This document shows positions 1-8,427 of a stretch of 64,000 nt of DNA, in pieces. Position 1 is the stretch's first letter; the number at the start of each line of letters is the position of its first letter. The notes beneath the pieces were generated by a model. The model ran no database searches and was not told where the DNA came from. It worked only from the letters and a program-made list of their open reading frames with translations. The translations under genes and the position numbers were made by a program. This DNA comes from Streptosporangium lutulentum (GTDB lineage: Bacteria; Actinomycetota; Actinomycetes; Streptosporangiales; Streptosporangiaceae), in NCBI RefSeq assembly GCF_030811455.1, contig NZ_JAUSQU010000001.1, positions 2,480,001-2,544,000 of the forward strand. The letters run 5' to 3'.

Positions 1-2
1 TC

Positions 3-386
3 GATCGCGTGGAACTGGGCGATCAGCTGGAGATCGTGGAACGGATCGTGGTCCACGGATTCCCCCTGCCGAGCTTCCAGCCCTACCACCCGGGTGAGGT
101 GTTCCCCAAGGGCCTGCTGGAACGCCAGGGAGTCGACCTGTTCCTCGCCACACGAGACGGAGCACACGCCGGGGCCTGTATGACGGTCACCGACGATGCG
201 GTCAGCGGGGTCTACTGGTTGACCACCCTGCCCGAACACCGGTCGCGGGGGATCGGACGGGCACTCATGCACGCGGTACTGGGACATCTGAAGGGCCCCG
301 TCACCCTGACCTCCGCGACAGCCGGCAAGCCGCTCTACGACTCCCTCGGATTCGACACCGTCACCCGCGCGACCTGGTGGGGATGA
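3..386 (+). CDS. GNAT-family N-acetyltransferase, C-terminal part (cut by window start)
   Basis: This reading frame is already open at the first bases, so the gene most likely begins outside the window; the GTG at 9 is only the first internal start codon. The visible 127 residues contain the acetyl-CoA binding loop of the GNAT fold (RSRGIGRAL), preceded by the beta-strand GVYWLTTLPEH and followed by the usual last strands ending in LYDSLGFD and a short tail. GNAT enzymes move an acetyl group from acetyl-CoA to an amine; the substrate cannot be told from this half. The family assignment is solid, the specificity is unknown. Confidence 0.75.
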   Translation, partial: DRVELGDQLEIVERIVVHGFPLPSFQPYHPGEVFPKGLLERQGVDLFLATRDGAHAGACMTVTDDAVSGVYWLTTLPEHRSRGIGRALMHAVLGHLKGPVTLTSATAGKPLYDSLGFDTVTRATWWG

Positions 387-567
387 CCATCGCCTGTACG
401 ACCTGGGGTCGAAGGACAATGACTCGTGGCCGTGGGCCGGTCCGCGCCGCCGTCCGGGAGCCGATGACGGGCACGTGATTAGAGCGGCAGTTCGCGGGCA
501 CATGCAGGGCACCGGCCGACCACGGAGGCCCCTCCGGGCGACAGGCCGGAAATCATTGGATTCACAC

Positions 568-849
568 ATGTCTGCATACGAATTTCCAGATGGCCTGATA
601 GAGATTCAGCGCGACTACGAGAAAGCCAACGCCCACGTCGAGAAACTGGTCGCCGCCCTCCCGTCGGCACTGGACATCATGACCGGCAAACCGAAGACCA
701 CCGACAAGCAGAATGACGAATTACAGAAGGCCCGCGAGGCGCGACTGCAAGCGCAGGAGAAGCGCGACCAGCACCCGTGGCTGCTGGGCGTGGACGACCA
801 GTACGCCGCCAGGATGCAACTGTGGAAGGCCGCGCGCTCCAGCGAGTGA
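568..849 (+). CDS. Small charged helical protein, unknown function
   Basis: I do not recognise this 93-residue protein. The ATG at 568 is preferred over an upstream in-frame ATT at 475 because the sequence from MSAYEFPDG onward has ordinary composition while the upstream part is arginine-rich and low in structure. The protein is rich in Lys, Glu, Gln and Ala (LQKAREARLQAQEKRDQHPW), so it is probably mainly helical, with a possible short coiled coil between residues 50 and 75. It has no signal peptide, membrane segment or cysteine. No partner gene is adjacent: the next gene is on the other strand and convergent. Confidence 0.5.
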   Translation: MSAYEFPDGLIEIQRDYEKANAHVEKLVAALPSALDIMTGKPKTTDKQNDELQKAREARLQAQEKRDQHPWLLGVDDQYAARMQLWKAARSSE

Positions 850-936
850 AACCTCCCGCGCCTGGCCTCTCTTCTCGCCGCCGCGCCGGCCAGACCGCGA
901 CCGGGCCATGGCGCGTCCCTCCGCGCAGGACCGTGG

Positions 937-2088
937 TCAGCGCAGGTCGCGGAAGAACTCCCGGATGTCGGCCGTCAACAGGGCGGGTTCCTCCAGCGCG
1001 GCGAAGTGGCCGCCCCGGTCGACGTCGACCCACCGGGTGATGGTGTTGGCCGCCTCGTCGTAACGACGGATGGCGACGTCGTGCGCGAAGACGATCGACG
1101 CGGTGGGCACGCCGGAGTTCGGGTACGTCACGCCCCAGCCGGAGGCTTGCGCGTAGCCGACGTACGCCGCCGAGCCGGCCGTGCCGCTGAGCCAGTAGAT
1201 CATCACGTTGGTCAGCAGCCGATCCCGGTCGATGATCTTGTCAGGCGGTACGGACCGCGGGTGCGTCCATTCCCGGAACTTGTCCATGATCCAGGCGAGC
1301 TGCCCGACCGGAGAGTCGGTCAGGCCGTAGGCCAGAGTCTGTGGCCGGGTCGCCTGGATCGCGATGTATCCGAATTCCTCCTGCTGGAATGCCTCGATTC
1401 GGCGGAGCCGGTCGTGTTCGAGCTCCGACAGAGCGGCGAGCTCCTCATCGGGCAGTGGCAGCGGCGGTAGCGTGGCACCGCCGTTGACATGCACGCCCGT
1501 GACCCGGTCCGGGGCCACCCGGCCCAGTTGCGGGCCGATCGAGGCGCCGAGGTCGCCACCCTGTGCCCCGTACCGCTCGTAGCCCAGCCGGTCCATCAGC
1601 TCGGCCCAGGTACGGGCGATGCGATCGGTGTCCCAGCCGCCGTCGGCGGTCGGCCCGGAGAAGCCGAACCCGGGTAGCGACGGGATGACGACGTGGAACG
1701 CGTCGGCCGGGTCGCCGCCGTGTGCCCCCGGGTCGGTCAGCGGCCCGATGAGGTCGAGGAACTCTGCCACCGAGCCGGGCCAGCCGTGTGTCAGTACCAG
1801 CGGGAACGCGGTCGGCTCCGGCGAGCGGACGTGCAGGAAGTGGATTCGCTGGTCGTCGATGACGGTGGTGAACTGCGGGAACGCGTTCAGGTGTGTCTCG
1901 GCGGCCCGCCAGTCGTAGTCGGTGCGCCAGTAGTCGACCAGCTCGCGCAGCCAGGTCGTCGGGACGCCGGTGTCCCAGTCGTCGCCCGGCAGCGCGACGG
2001 GCCAGCGGGTACGGCCGAGCCGTTCGCGCAGGTCGTCGAGTTGTTCTTGCGGGATATCGATGCGGAACGGGGTGATGTCCTCACTCAT
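937..2088 (-). CDS. Epoxide hydrolase, alpha/beta-hydrolase fold (EHN type)
   Basis: A 383-residue enzyme of the juvenile-hormone/microsomal epoxide hydrolase type that adds water to an epoxide to give a diol. The N-terminal EHN domain covers about residues 5-110 (FRIDIPQEQLDDLRERLGRTRWP). The oxyanion motif HGWPGS is at 101-106, the nucleophile is Asp179 in GGDLGAS, and the catalytic His is in GGHFAALEEP near the C-terminus. The ATG at 2088 is chosen because the family begins directly at the EHN domain; a 19-residue upstream extension looks non-coding. The gene faces away from a WYL regulator (3348), and an IS630 element now lies between them. The substrate is unknown. Confidence 0.9.
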   Translation of the reverse strand: MSEDITPFRIDIPQEQLDDLRERLGRTRWPVALPGDDWDTGVPTTWLRELVDYWRTDYDWRAAETHLNAFPQFTTVIDDQRIHFLHVRSPEPTAFPLVLTHGWPGSVAEFLDLIGPLTDPGAHGGDPADAFHVVIPSLPGFGFSGPTADGGWDTDRIARTWAELMDRLGYERYGAQGGDLGASIGPQLGRVAPDRVTGVHVNGGATLPPLPLPDEELAALSELEHDRLRRIEAFQQEEFGYIAIQATRPQTLAYGLTDSPVGQLAWIMDKFREWTHPRSVPPDKIIDRDRLLTNVMIYWLSGTAGSAAYVGYAQASGWGVTYPNSGVPTASIVFAHDVAIRRYDEAANTITRWVDVDRGGHFAALEEPALLTADIREFFRDLR

Positions 2089-2112
2089 GGGGCCGACTGT
2101 AGGGATCGGAGC

Positions 2113-2127
2113 GGACAGCTCCTGTCC
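2113..2127. promoter_or_regulatory. Palindromic operator candidate in the epoxide hydrolase/WYL divergent promoter
   Basis: The bases read GGACAG-CTC-CTGTCC, a perfect inverted repeat with 6-bp arms and a 3-bp centre, 25 bp upstream of the epoxide hydrolase start. WYL-domain regulators are commonly encoded divergently from their targets and bind such palindromes, so this is a plausible binding site of the WYL protein at 3348. The IS element begins two bases after it. Confidence 0.5.
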
Positions 2128-2129
2128 TA

Positions 2130-2151
2130 GTGGCCCGTCACGCAACCTTGG
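2130..2151. repeat. Left terminal inverted repeat of the IS630 element
   Basis: 22 bp, exactly complementary to 3302-3323, flanked on the outside by TA at 2128-2129. Confidence 0.93.
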
Positions 2152-2217
2152 ACGGGTAATTGATCTCCTGGGGTGAACCCGTCAGGCTGGCTGCTTCCGC
2201 AAGATAGGGAGGTGGTC

Positions 2218-3315
2218 ATGGCGCGCCGACCAGAGGTGTTCGTCCGGCCGTTGTCGATGGAGGAAGGCCGCAGACTGCAGCGGATCACGAGGACCGCGAA
2301 GGATCCGATCAAGTTGCGGCGGGCGATCGTGGTGATGATGTCCGGCCAGGGCCAGTCGGTGCCGGACATCACCTCGTTGATGCAGGTCGGTGACGACTAC
2401 GTCCGTGATGTCATCCACGCCTTCAACGAGCGGGGGTTTGACGCGCTGGACCCAAAATGGAGCGGGGGCCGTCCCCCGGCGATCAGTGAGCGGGTGCGTG
2501 AGCGCATCTGCCTGATCGCCAAGACGGTCCCCGCTGAGTGGGGCATCGCCGGCATGTCGACCTGGAGCCTGCGCACGCTGGCCGAGCACCTCATCGCCCG
2601 AGGGGTGGTGGCGGCGATCAGCCGCGAGCATCTGCGGCGGATCCTGCGCAAGGGCGGGGTGAGCTGGCAGACCACCACGACGTGGAAGGCATCCACCGAC
2701 CCGCACTTCATCGCCAAGATGCGACGCGTGCTGAAGCTGTATGACAGCCCGCCCGCTGATGGGCGGGTGATCTGCGTCGATGAGCTCGGGCCGCTGAATC
2801 TGCTGCCGCGTAAGGGCAAACGGTGGCGACCTCAGGGTTCACCGGCCCGGCTGCGGGCCACCTACCATCGCTACGACGGCGTCATGCAGATGATCGCGGC
2901 CCTGGATCTGGCCACCGGCAAGCTGTTTTACCGCATCCGCAAACGCAAACGCTGGCGGGAGTTCTTGTCCTTCCTCAAGACGCTCCGGGCGCGCTGGCCT
3001 GGCGAAAAACTGCATGTGATCATGGATAACTACTCGCCGCACAAGCACCGCGAGGTCCGCGCCTGGGCGGCTGCCAACGATGTCGAGCTGGTGTTCCTGC
3101 CGACCTATGGCTCGTGGTTGAACTGGATCGAGTCCGAATTCGCCGCCTTGCGCTACTACGCCCTCAATGGCACTGATCACCGCAGCCATGCCGAGCAGAA
3201 CGCGGCGATCGGCGCCTATGTGCGCTGGCGCAACGCCCAAGCCCGGCCCAAGACGAACTTCGCCGCCAGCTCACCCATCAGAAGCTGGACCAGTTACCCG
3301 GCCAAGGTTGCGTGA
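2218..3315 (+). CDS. IS630-family transposase
   Basis: A 365-residue DDE transposase. The N-terminal part (about 15-150) holds two helix-turn-helix units, the first around IVVMMSGQGQSVPDITSLM; the catalytic residues are Asp188 (ICVDEL), Asp270 (VIMDNY) and Glu305 (NWIESE), giving the D-x34-E spacing typical of IS630. The ATG at 2218 follows a clear GGGAGG ribosome site, so it is preferred to the in-frame GTG at 2173. The reading frame is intact, so the element may still be active. Confidence 0.93.
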   Translation: MARRPEVFVRPLSMEEGRRLQRITRTAKDPIKLRRAIVVMMSGQGQSVPDITSLMQVGDDYVRDVIHAFNERGFDALDPKWSGGRPPAISERVRERICLIAKTVPAEWGIAGMSTWSLRTLAEHLIARGVVAAISREHLRRILRKGGVSWQTTTTWKASTDPHFIAKMRRVLKLYDSPPADGRVICVDELGPLNLLPRKGKRWRPQGSPARLRATYHRYDGVMQMIAALDLATGKLFYRIRKRKRWREFLSFLKTLRARWPGEKLHVIMDNYSPHKHREVRAWAAANDVELVFLPTYGSWLNWIESEFAALRYYALNGTDHRSHAEQNAAIGAYVRWRNAQARPKTNFAASSPIRSWTSYPAKVA

Positions 3316-3323
3316 CGGGCCAC
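3302..3323. repeat. Right terminal inverted repeat of the IS630 element
   Basis: 22 bp, exactly complementary to 2130-2151, flanked on the outside by TA at 3324-3325. The transposase stop codon TGA (3313-3315) lies within it. Confidence 0.93.
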
Positions 3324-3347
3324 TAGCTCACCGGCAGGCTTGAGCAC

Positions 3348-4298
3348 ATGCTGGAAACCTCGGCGCGGTTGCTGCGCCTGCTGTCCCTGCTGCAGACACC
3401 CCGCGACTGGACCGGGGCCGACCTGGCCGAGCGCCTCGAGGTCGACGTGCGGACCGTCCGCCGGGACGTCGACAAGCTGCGGACTCTCGGTTACCCGGTT
3501 CACGCCACTCCGGGCGTGCCCGGCTACCGGCTGGGCGCCGGTGCGAAACTTCCGCCGCTGCTCCTGGACGACGACGAGGCGATCGCCGTCGCCATCGGGC
3601 TCGGCATCGCCGCGACCGGCACGGTGGCCGGCATCGAGGAGGCATCCGTACGCGCGCTCACCAAGCTCGAGCAGGTCCTTCCGTCGCGGCTGCGCCACCG
3701 GGTCACCCTATTGCACTCGGTGACCGTGACCGTCCCCGCCGCCGGTCCGACCGTCGAACCCGAGGTCCTGACCGCCGTCGCCGTGGCCTGCCGTGACCAC
3801 CAACGGCTCCGCTTCGACTACCGCGGCCACGACGGTAGGGCGTCGGTCCGTACGGCGGAGCCCCACCGCCTCGTGCACACCGGCCGCCGGTGGTACCTGA
3901 TCGCCTGGGACCTCGAGCGCGCCGGCTGGCGCACGTACCGGGTGGACCGGCTGGCGCCCCGCATCCCGACGGGTCCCCGTTTCACCCCGCGCGAGGCACC
4001 CGACATCGACCTCGCCGCGTATCTGTCACACGGCGTCTCGACCGCGGCCTACCGCTACCGGGCGCGCGTCACCGTACACGTCGCGGCCGAGGTGGCGGCT
4101 GAGCGGATCCCTCCGACCGTCGGCGTCATCGAGTCCGTCGACCCGCACACCTGCCTCCTGCACACCGGGTCGAACTCCCTCGACGAACTCACGCTCTACC
4201 TCGGCCTGTTCGACCTCCCCTTCACCGTTCACGAACCACCCGAACTGATCGCGCACATCCGCGACCTCGCCACCCGCCTCACCGACGCCGTCCGGTGA
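3348..4298 (+). CDS. HTH/WYL-domain transcriptional regulator (YafY type)
   Basis: A 316-residue one-component regulator. Residues 1-60 form a DeoR-type winged helix (ADLAERLEVDVRTVRRDVDKL), the WYL domain lies about 135-215 and contains RRWYLIAWDLE and TYRVDRL, and a C-terminal WCX extension follows. The protein family binds DNA as an activator or repressor, with the WYL domain sensing a small ligand. Before the IS630 insertion its start would have been about 45 bp from the palindrome at 2113-2127; now the promoter of this gene must lie within the IS right end or the 22 bp after it. Its natural target is probably the epoxide hydrolase. Confidence 0.88.
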   Translation: MLETSARLLRLLSLLQTPRDWTGADLAERLEVDVRTVRRDVDKLRTLGYPVHATPGVPGYRLGAGAKLPPLLLDDDEAIAVAIGLGIAATGTVAGIEEASVRALTKLEQVLPSRLRHRVTLLHSVTVTVPAAGPTVEPEVLTAVAVACRDHQRLRFDYRGHDGRASVRTAEPHRLVHTGRRWYLIAWDLERAGWRTYRVDRLAPRIPTGPRFTPREAPDIDLAAYLSHGVSTAAYRYRARVTVHVAAEVAAERIPPTVGVIESVDPHTCLLHTGSNSLDELTLYLGLFDLPFTVHEPPELIAHIRDLATRLTDAVR

Positions 4299-4326
4299 CC
4301 CGTCCAGTCAGGAGGTCGTGGCGGAT

Positions 4327-5073
4327 TCAGGCGATCAGCAGGCGAAGACCGAGCTCCGCCTCGTCGAGATCGACGAGGTCCCGGTTGCGTTCGGCCCACC
4401 GACCGGACGCGAGGTCGTCTCGGAGGCTGTCCACCGCGCGCTGCTCGGCGTCCGGCCCGACTCTGGCCCAGACCGACACACCGCGGCGGACACTCTCCTC
4501 CAGGTAAGCCTCGGGCCGACGCCAGTAGGCCTCGAAGAGGCCGTCGGTGCAGTCCCACGGGATGGGCACCGGTTCCATCCGGGCTCCGATCGCGCCGGCC
4601 TGCTCGGTCACCGAAGGCCGGCCGGCAAGGAGGTTCGCGACCTCAGGCAGGTAGTCGCGAGTAAGCCAGAACCGATGACGCCATCCGGCGTCACCGGTGT
4701 CGTGCGTGAACACCACCACGCGGCGAGCGACCCGCCGCATCTCACGCAGGCCGGCGATCGGGTCCTGCCAGTGATGAACGGAGGAAACAGCCATCGCGGC
4801 ATCGAAGGACCGGTCATCGAACGGCAGGCTCTCGGCAGATCCAACCAGGCACGGCGCCGCGTTCGGAAGGCGCTGCGAACGCATGAGCGCCGACGGTTCC
4901 ACCGCGAGGACGTGACGGTCGGGGGGCTCGTAGGACCCGGTGCCCGCCCCGACGTTCAGTACGGTCCGGGCATCGCCGAGCGCAGCCCAGATCCGCGCGG
5001 CGATGCGCGGTTCAGTGCGCCGTGTCACGGTGTAGGTGGCTCCGATGGTGTCGTACAACTGCGCGCCGGACAT
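4327..5073 (-). CDS. Class I SAM-dependent methyltransferase
   Basis: A 248-residue methyltransferase of the Methyltransf_11 kind. Motif I is VLNVGAGTGSYEPP, the acidic end of strand beta2 is HVLAVEPS, and the post-motif SFDAAMAVSSVHHWQD is typical of this group. It uses S-adenosylmethionine; the acceptor is unknown. The start at MSGAQLYD (5073) is chosen because an AAAGG sits 9 bases upstream in the coding strand; starts at 5097 and 5112 are also in frame. It is convergent with the WYL gene at 3348, with a short gap between them. Confidence 0.85.
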   Translation of the reverse strand: MSGAQLYDTIGATYTVTRRTEPRIAARIWAALGDARTVLNVGAGTGSYEPPDRHVLAVEPSALMRSQRLPNAAPCLVGSAESLPFDDRSFDAAMAVSSVHHWQDPIAGLREMRRVARRVVVFTHDTGDAGWRHRFWLTRDYLPEVANLLAGRPSVTEQAGAIGARMEPVPIPWDCTDGLFEAYWRRPEAYLEESVRRGVSVWARVGPDAEQRAVDSLRDDLASGRWAERNRDLVDLDEAELGLRLLIA

Positions 5074-5152
5074 TGACACTGCCTTTCTGGCTGTCATCCA
5101 TCGTCCCCGCACAGTGCTCTATGGCCTGGGTAACGTGTCACTACACGGGATG

Positions 5153-5323
5153 TCACTTGATCGCTATTTCACCATGTTGATTGTCATGTACGACGCCAAC
5201 GTGAGGCCATCCCACTGCGTTGAAGACCGCGAGCTTCCCGTCGGCGACCCCCTGCAGCTCCTTTTCGATGATCCGGAAGAACGGGTCCAGCGCGGCGAAG
5301 TCGGCGATGTCGTCCGTGGTCAT
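5153..5323 (-). pseudogene. Truncated SnoaL/NTF2-like protein remnant
   Basis: A 56-residue frame starting 2 bases after the stop of the NmrA-type gene (TGA-GC-ATG), so translation would be coupled. The first 30 residues (MTTDDIADFAALDPFFRIIE and on) look like the start of SnoaL-like/NTF2-like proteins that often follow such reductases, which are normally about 130-150 residues. After residue 30 the likeness stops and the frame ends at 5153. I infer a deletion-truncated gene; a genuine short protein is possible. Confidence 0.45.
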
Positions 5324-5325
5324 GC

Positions 5326-6180
5326 TCACCCCTCCGCCGGGGCGTTCCAGGCGTGGACGTTGCGCTGGGCGAAGTCGCGGAAGGTGGTCGGCGGCCTGCC
5401 GATGACCTTCTCGATGTCGTCGTTGGGGGTGGAGCCGTTGCCGGAGACGATGGCGCCGGTGAGCCACCGCAGCATCACCGCGTAGTCGGCGGGGACGACG
5501 CCGGCGGCGACCGCGCCGTTGATCCACGTGTCGCGGTCGATGTCGTGATGCGAGACGGGTCGACCGGACACGGAGGCGATGATGTCGGCGACTTCGCTGA
5601 CGGTGAGAGCCTGGGGGCCGGTGGGCGCGTACTGTGCGCCGGCGTGGGCGTCGGGATGGAGCAGCGTCTCGACCGCGACCGCCGCGATGTCGGCTGCGTC
5701 GACGAAGGTCTCTGTGCCGCCGCCGGTCGGTACCGTGATCGCTCCGTCGATGACCGGTAGGTGTTCGTCGCTGAAGTTCTGCATCACCCACGCGGGGCGC
5801 AGGATGGAATGCGTGATCGCCTGCCGGTGGGCGAGGCCGGTCTCGACTGCGGCGATGTCGACCTCCTGCGGCGCCTTGTCGCCGTTATATGTGCTCAGGT
5901 AGGTGACGTGACGGACTCCGGTGGCTTCGGCGAGGTCCAGGAAGGCGGCTACCTGGTCGGCGTAGGTGACTCGCATGATCGGTGTCACCAGGTAGACGCG
6001 GTCGACGCCGGCGAGCGCGTCGGCGTGGGTGGTCGTATCGTCCCAGTCGAACAGCACATCGCTGCCGTGGCGCGATGCGGTGCGGGCACTGAGTCCTCGT
6101 TCGGTGAGCATCTTCGCCACGAGTGAGCCGGTTCTCCCGGTGCCTCCGAGGATGAGCGCGGTCTGCGGTTCATTGAACAT
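5326..6180 (-). CDS. NmrA-type NAD(P)-binding oxidoreductase
   Basis: A 284-residue atypical short-chain dehydrogenase. The dinucleotide-binding loop is LILGGTGRTGSLVAKML (GGTGxTG) at about residues 9-25; the central part VRHVTYLSTYNGD and the substrate region LRPAWVMQNF are typical of the NmrA/quinone-reductase-like branch. These proteins bind NAD(P)H and either reduce small quinone or azo compounds or act as redox sensors. The gene is divergent from an AraC regulator (6292) and runs into the SnoaL-like remnant. Its substrate is unknown. Confidence 0.88.
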   Translation of the reverse strand: MFNEPQTALILGGTGRTGSLVAKMLTERGLSARTASRHGSDVLFDWDDTTTHADALAGVDRVYLVTPIMRVTYADQVAAFLDLAEATGVRHVTYLSTYNGDKAPQEVDIAAVETGLAHRQAITHSILRPAWVMQNFSDEHLPVIDGAITVPTGGGTETFVDAADIAAVAVETLLHPDAHAGAQYAPTGPQALTVSEVADIIASVSGRPVSHHDIDRDTWINGAVAAGVVPADYAVMLRWLTGAIVSGNGSTPNDDIEKVIGRPPTTFRDFAQRNVHAWNAPAEG

Positions 6181-6221
6181 GTTTCAATGCTCGGAGAGTC
6201 CGGCGAGAGAATCAATGTGCC

Positions 6222-6243
6222 TCACGCTCATTTGTTTGCGTGA
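6222..6243. promoter_or_regulatory. Inverted repeat in the NmrA/AraC divergent promoter
   Basis: TCACGC (6222-6227) and GCGTGA (6238-6243) form 6-bp arms separated by 10 bp, about 45 bp from either start codon. It could be the binding site of the AraC protein; short arms leave room for chance. Confidence 0.35.
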
Positions 6244-6291
6244 AACGCTTGTCACCTTGACTAGGACGATAGTCTCGCGCAGTCTCGTCTC

Positions 6292-7230
6292 GTGGACCTG
6301 TTGCATGATCATCTCGTGCGAGCGCGTGCCGGCGGCGCCGTTTTCGCCCGGACGGTGGCCGAGCCGCCGTGGGGGCTACGCCTGGCCGGCTCGATCCAGC
6401 TCGCCGTACACGCGGTCGTCCGGGGCAGGGGATGGCTGTGGCTCGACGCGCCCGAGAGCGCTGTGGAACTCACACCGGGGAACGTGACGCTCGTTCGTGG
6501 TGGGCCTGACCACTACATAGGGCACGAGCCAGGCGCCGACTGCCTCGAACCGGAAGAATTCCGCGCCCGCCACGCGCACGAAGGGCGCGCCGACGCCCCA
6601 CGGGCGACGGTGTTTCTGTGTGGCGCCTACCAGTTCTCCGGCGACGTCGGCAGCGGGCTGCTCGACGCACTGCCCCAGGTTCTGACTCTCTCGTCGGCGA
6701 TCGACGATCCCATCCGGGACGTGGTCACGTTACTGTCACGTGAGCTGGCCGAATCGGAACCAGGCCAGCCGACCGTGCTGGACCGGCTGCTCGACGTGCT
6801 TCTTGTACTGGCCATCCGCAGCGACTTCCGCCGGAGCCCGACCGCACCGCGCTGGTACCGGGCCTCGGTCGACCCGCGGCTGCACGCCGCGCTGCAGGCC
6901 ATGCACGAGGACACCGCCCATCCCTGGACCGTCCCCGAGCTCGCCGCGATCAGCGGCCTCTCACGGGCCGCCTTCGCACGGGCCTTCCGGGATGCACTCG
7001 GCCAGGCTCCCATGCAGTATCTGACCGACTGGCGGATGACCCTGGCCCGGGATCATCTGCGCGCCGACAAGCTCAGCCTCGCACGTATCGCCGGCGCCGT
7101 CGGCTACAGCTCGCCCTACGCGTTCGCGGCGGCTTTCCGCCGCCACCACGGGCAACCGCCGGGCGTCTGGCGCCAACGAGAGGCAATCCGCGCAGACCCG
7201 GCCTCCGGCACCGGCCACCTCACCGCCTGA
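6292..7230 (+). CDS. AraC-family transcriptional regulator
   Basis: A 312-residue regulator with an N-terminal cupin (about 1-190; RARAGGAVFARTVAEPPWG, typical of the cupin_6 group) and a C-terminal pair of helix-turn-helix units (about 205-300; WTVPELAAISGLSRAAFARA and LARIAGAVGYSSPYAFAAAF). It starts with GTG and no strong ribosome site is visible. The divergent NmrA-type reductase is its likely target. The gene has a TTA leucine codon at 6730-6732, rare in this GC-rich DNA, so its translation may depend on a bldA-type tRNA. Confidence 0.9.
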   Translation: MDLLHDHLVRARAGGAVFARTVAEPPWGLRLAGSIQLAVHAVVRGRGWLWLDAPESAVELTPGNVTLVRGGPDHYIGHEPGADCLEPEEFRARHAHEGRADAPRATVFLCGAYQFSGDVGSGLLDALPQVLTLSSAIDDPIRDVVTLLSRELAESEPGQPTVLDRLLDVLLVLAIRSDFRRSPTAPRWYRASVDPRLHAALQAMHEDTAHPWTVPELAAISGLSRAAFARAFRDALGQAPMQYLTDWRMTLARDHLRADKLSLARIAGAVGYSSPYAFAAAFRRHHGQPPGVWRQREAIRADPASGTGHLTA

Positions 7231-7439
7231 CCATCGCCCGGCACGGCTCTTGCCGGCCGTCACCGAACCGGCGAGGAGATCAATTTCCTACCGCTGATTT
7301 CTGCACTCAGCCTCCTCGAAGGCCAACCGAGCCGACTCCACCGAACTCGAGGTACGTCAAGAGCTCCACAAAGCCCAGCGCGGTTCGGTATGGAGCGGCC
7401 CGAATCGCGTCAGCGGCGACCCGCGGAAGGCGGCACCTC

Positions 7440-8414
7440 TCAGGATGACACTCCGTAGCGGGCGGCGACCGCGGCGGCGCGGTCGCGCAGGGAGGTGCGC
7501 AACCACTGCGGGGCCAGGGCTTCCGCGTTCGTGCTGAGCTGCCACAGCGCCCATTCGGCGTGTCTCGGATCTTGGAAGGTCACCTCCAGCCGCAGCCGGC
7601 CCTCCGCGTCGGTTTCTTCGGTGAGGACGGCCAGCGCGGTGCCCACCAGGTCCTCCCGCCGCGCCGGGTCCATCCGTACCAGCACGGGGACCTGGTCGCC
7701 GCCGGTCCGGAACCGCGTGCTGCGTTCCTGCCAGGCCCGGTCCAGATCGACCCGGTCCGGTCGCTGTGCGGGTTCGGCGAGTTCCTCGGCGGCCAAGACC
7801 CGGGACAGCCGGTAGGTGCGGTCCGCGCCAGACCTCGTGGCCAGCAGGTAGCCGCAGTCGCGTACGGTGACCAGGCCGATCGGGTCCACCGTGCGCCACT
7901 TCGGGGTCTGGTCCACGGCCGCGTAGTGGATGCGCAGCTTGTGTCCGGCGAACACCGCGCGCAGGACCTCGGCGACGATGGCGTCAGGCACCTCCTCGGC
8001 GACCAGCCGGCGCGAGAGGAGGTCGGTCTTCGGGTCGATGAGCAATCGCCCGGCCGCGCCGGCCGCGGTGTCCCGATAGCTTTCGGGCAGCGCGTCGACC
8101 ACCTTGAGCATCGCCGAAGCGAGCGCCGAGCCGAGGCCGAATACCTGCGCGCCGCGCCGCGATCCGGCGACCAGCAGGGCAAGGGCCTCGTCGGGGTTCA
8201 GTCCGGTGAGCTCGCTCCGGAAACCGGGCAACAACGCGAAACCGCCGTGCCGGCCGCGTTCGGCGTAGACGGGGACACCGGCTGTGGACAGCGCCTCGAT
8301 GTCGCGCAGCACGGTGCGGGTGGACACCTCCAGCTCGCGGGCCAGCGCCGCCGCCGACAGCCGACCGTGCTGCCGCAGCAGCAGTACCAGCGAGACCAAC
8401 CGGTCGGCGCGCAT
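7440..8414 (-). CDS. HTH/WYL-domain transcriptional regulator
   Basis: A 324-residue YafY-type regulator. Residues 1-60 carry the winged helix (ALARELEVSTRTVLRDIEAL), the WYL domain is near residues 140-215 and the WCX tail follows. It is divergent from a RidA-like gene (8547), and a perfect 15-bp-armed palindrome lies 14 bp upstream of its start, which would let one protein control both genes and itself. It is a paralogue of the WYL gene at 3348 in domain layout, not a close copy. Confidence 0.88.
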   Translation of the reverse strand: MRADRLVSLVLLLRQHGRLSAAALARELEVSTRTVLRDIEALSTAGVPVYAERGRHGGFALLPGFRSELTGLNPDEALALLVAGSRRGAQVFGLGSALASAMLKVVDALPESYRDTAAGAAGRLLIDPKTDLLSRRLVAEEVPDAIVAEVLRAVFAGHKLRIHYAAVDQTPKWRTVDPIGLVTVRDCGYLLATRSGADRTYRLSRVLAAEELAEPAQRPDRVDLDRAWQERSTRFRTGGDQVPVLVRMDPARREDLVGTALAVLTEETDAEGRLRLEVTFQDPRHAEWALWQLSTNAEALAPQWLRTSLRDRAAAVAARYGVSS

Positions 8415-8427
8415 CCAAAAACTTTAC

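Larger units (their letters stand above)
2130..3323 (+). mobile_element. Complete IS630-family insertion sequence
   Basis: The element is 1194 bp long, with perfect 22-bp terminal inverted repeats (2130-2151 and 3302-3323) beginning GTGGCCCGTCACG. A TA dinucleotide lies directly outside each end (2128-2129 and 3324-3325), which is the target duplication typical of the IS630/Tc1/mariner group. One intact DDE transposase fills it and its stop codon lies inside the right repeat. Perfect ends and an intact gene suggest recent arrival. It separates an epoxide hydrolase gene from its presumed divergent WYL regulator. Confidence 0.95.
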
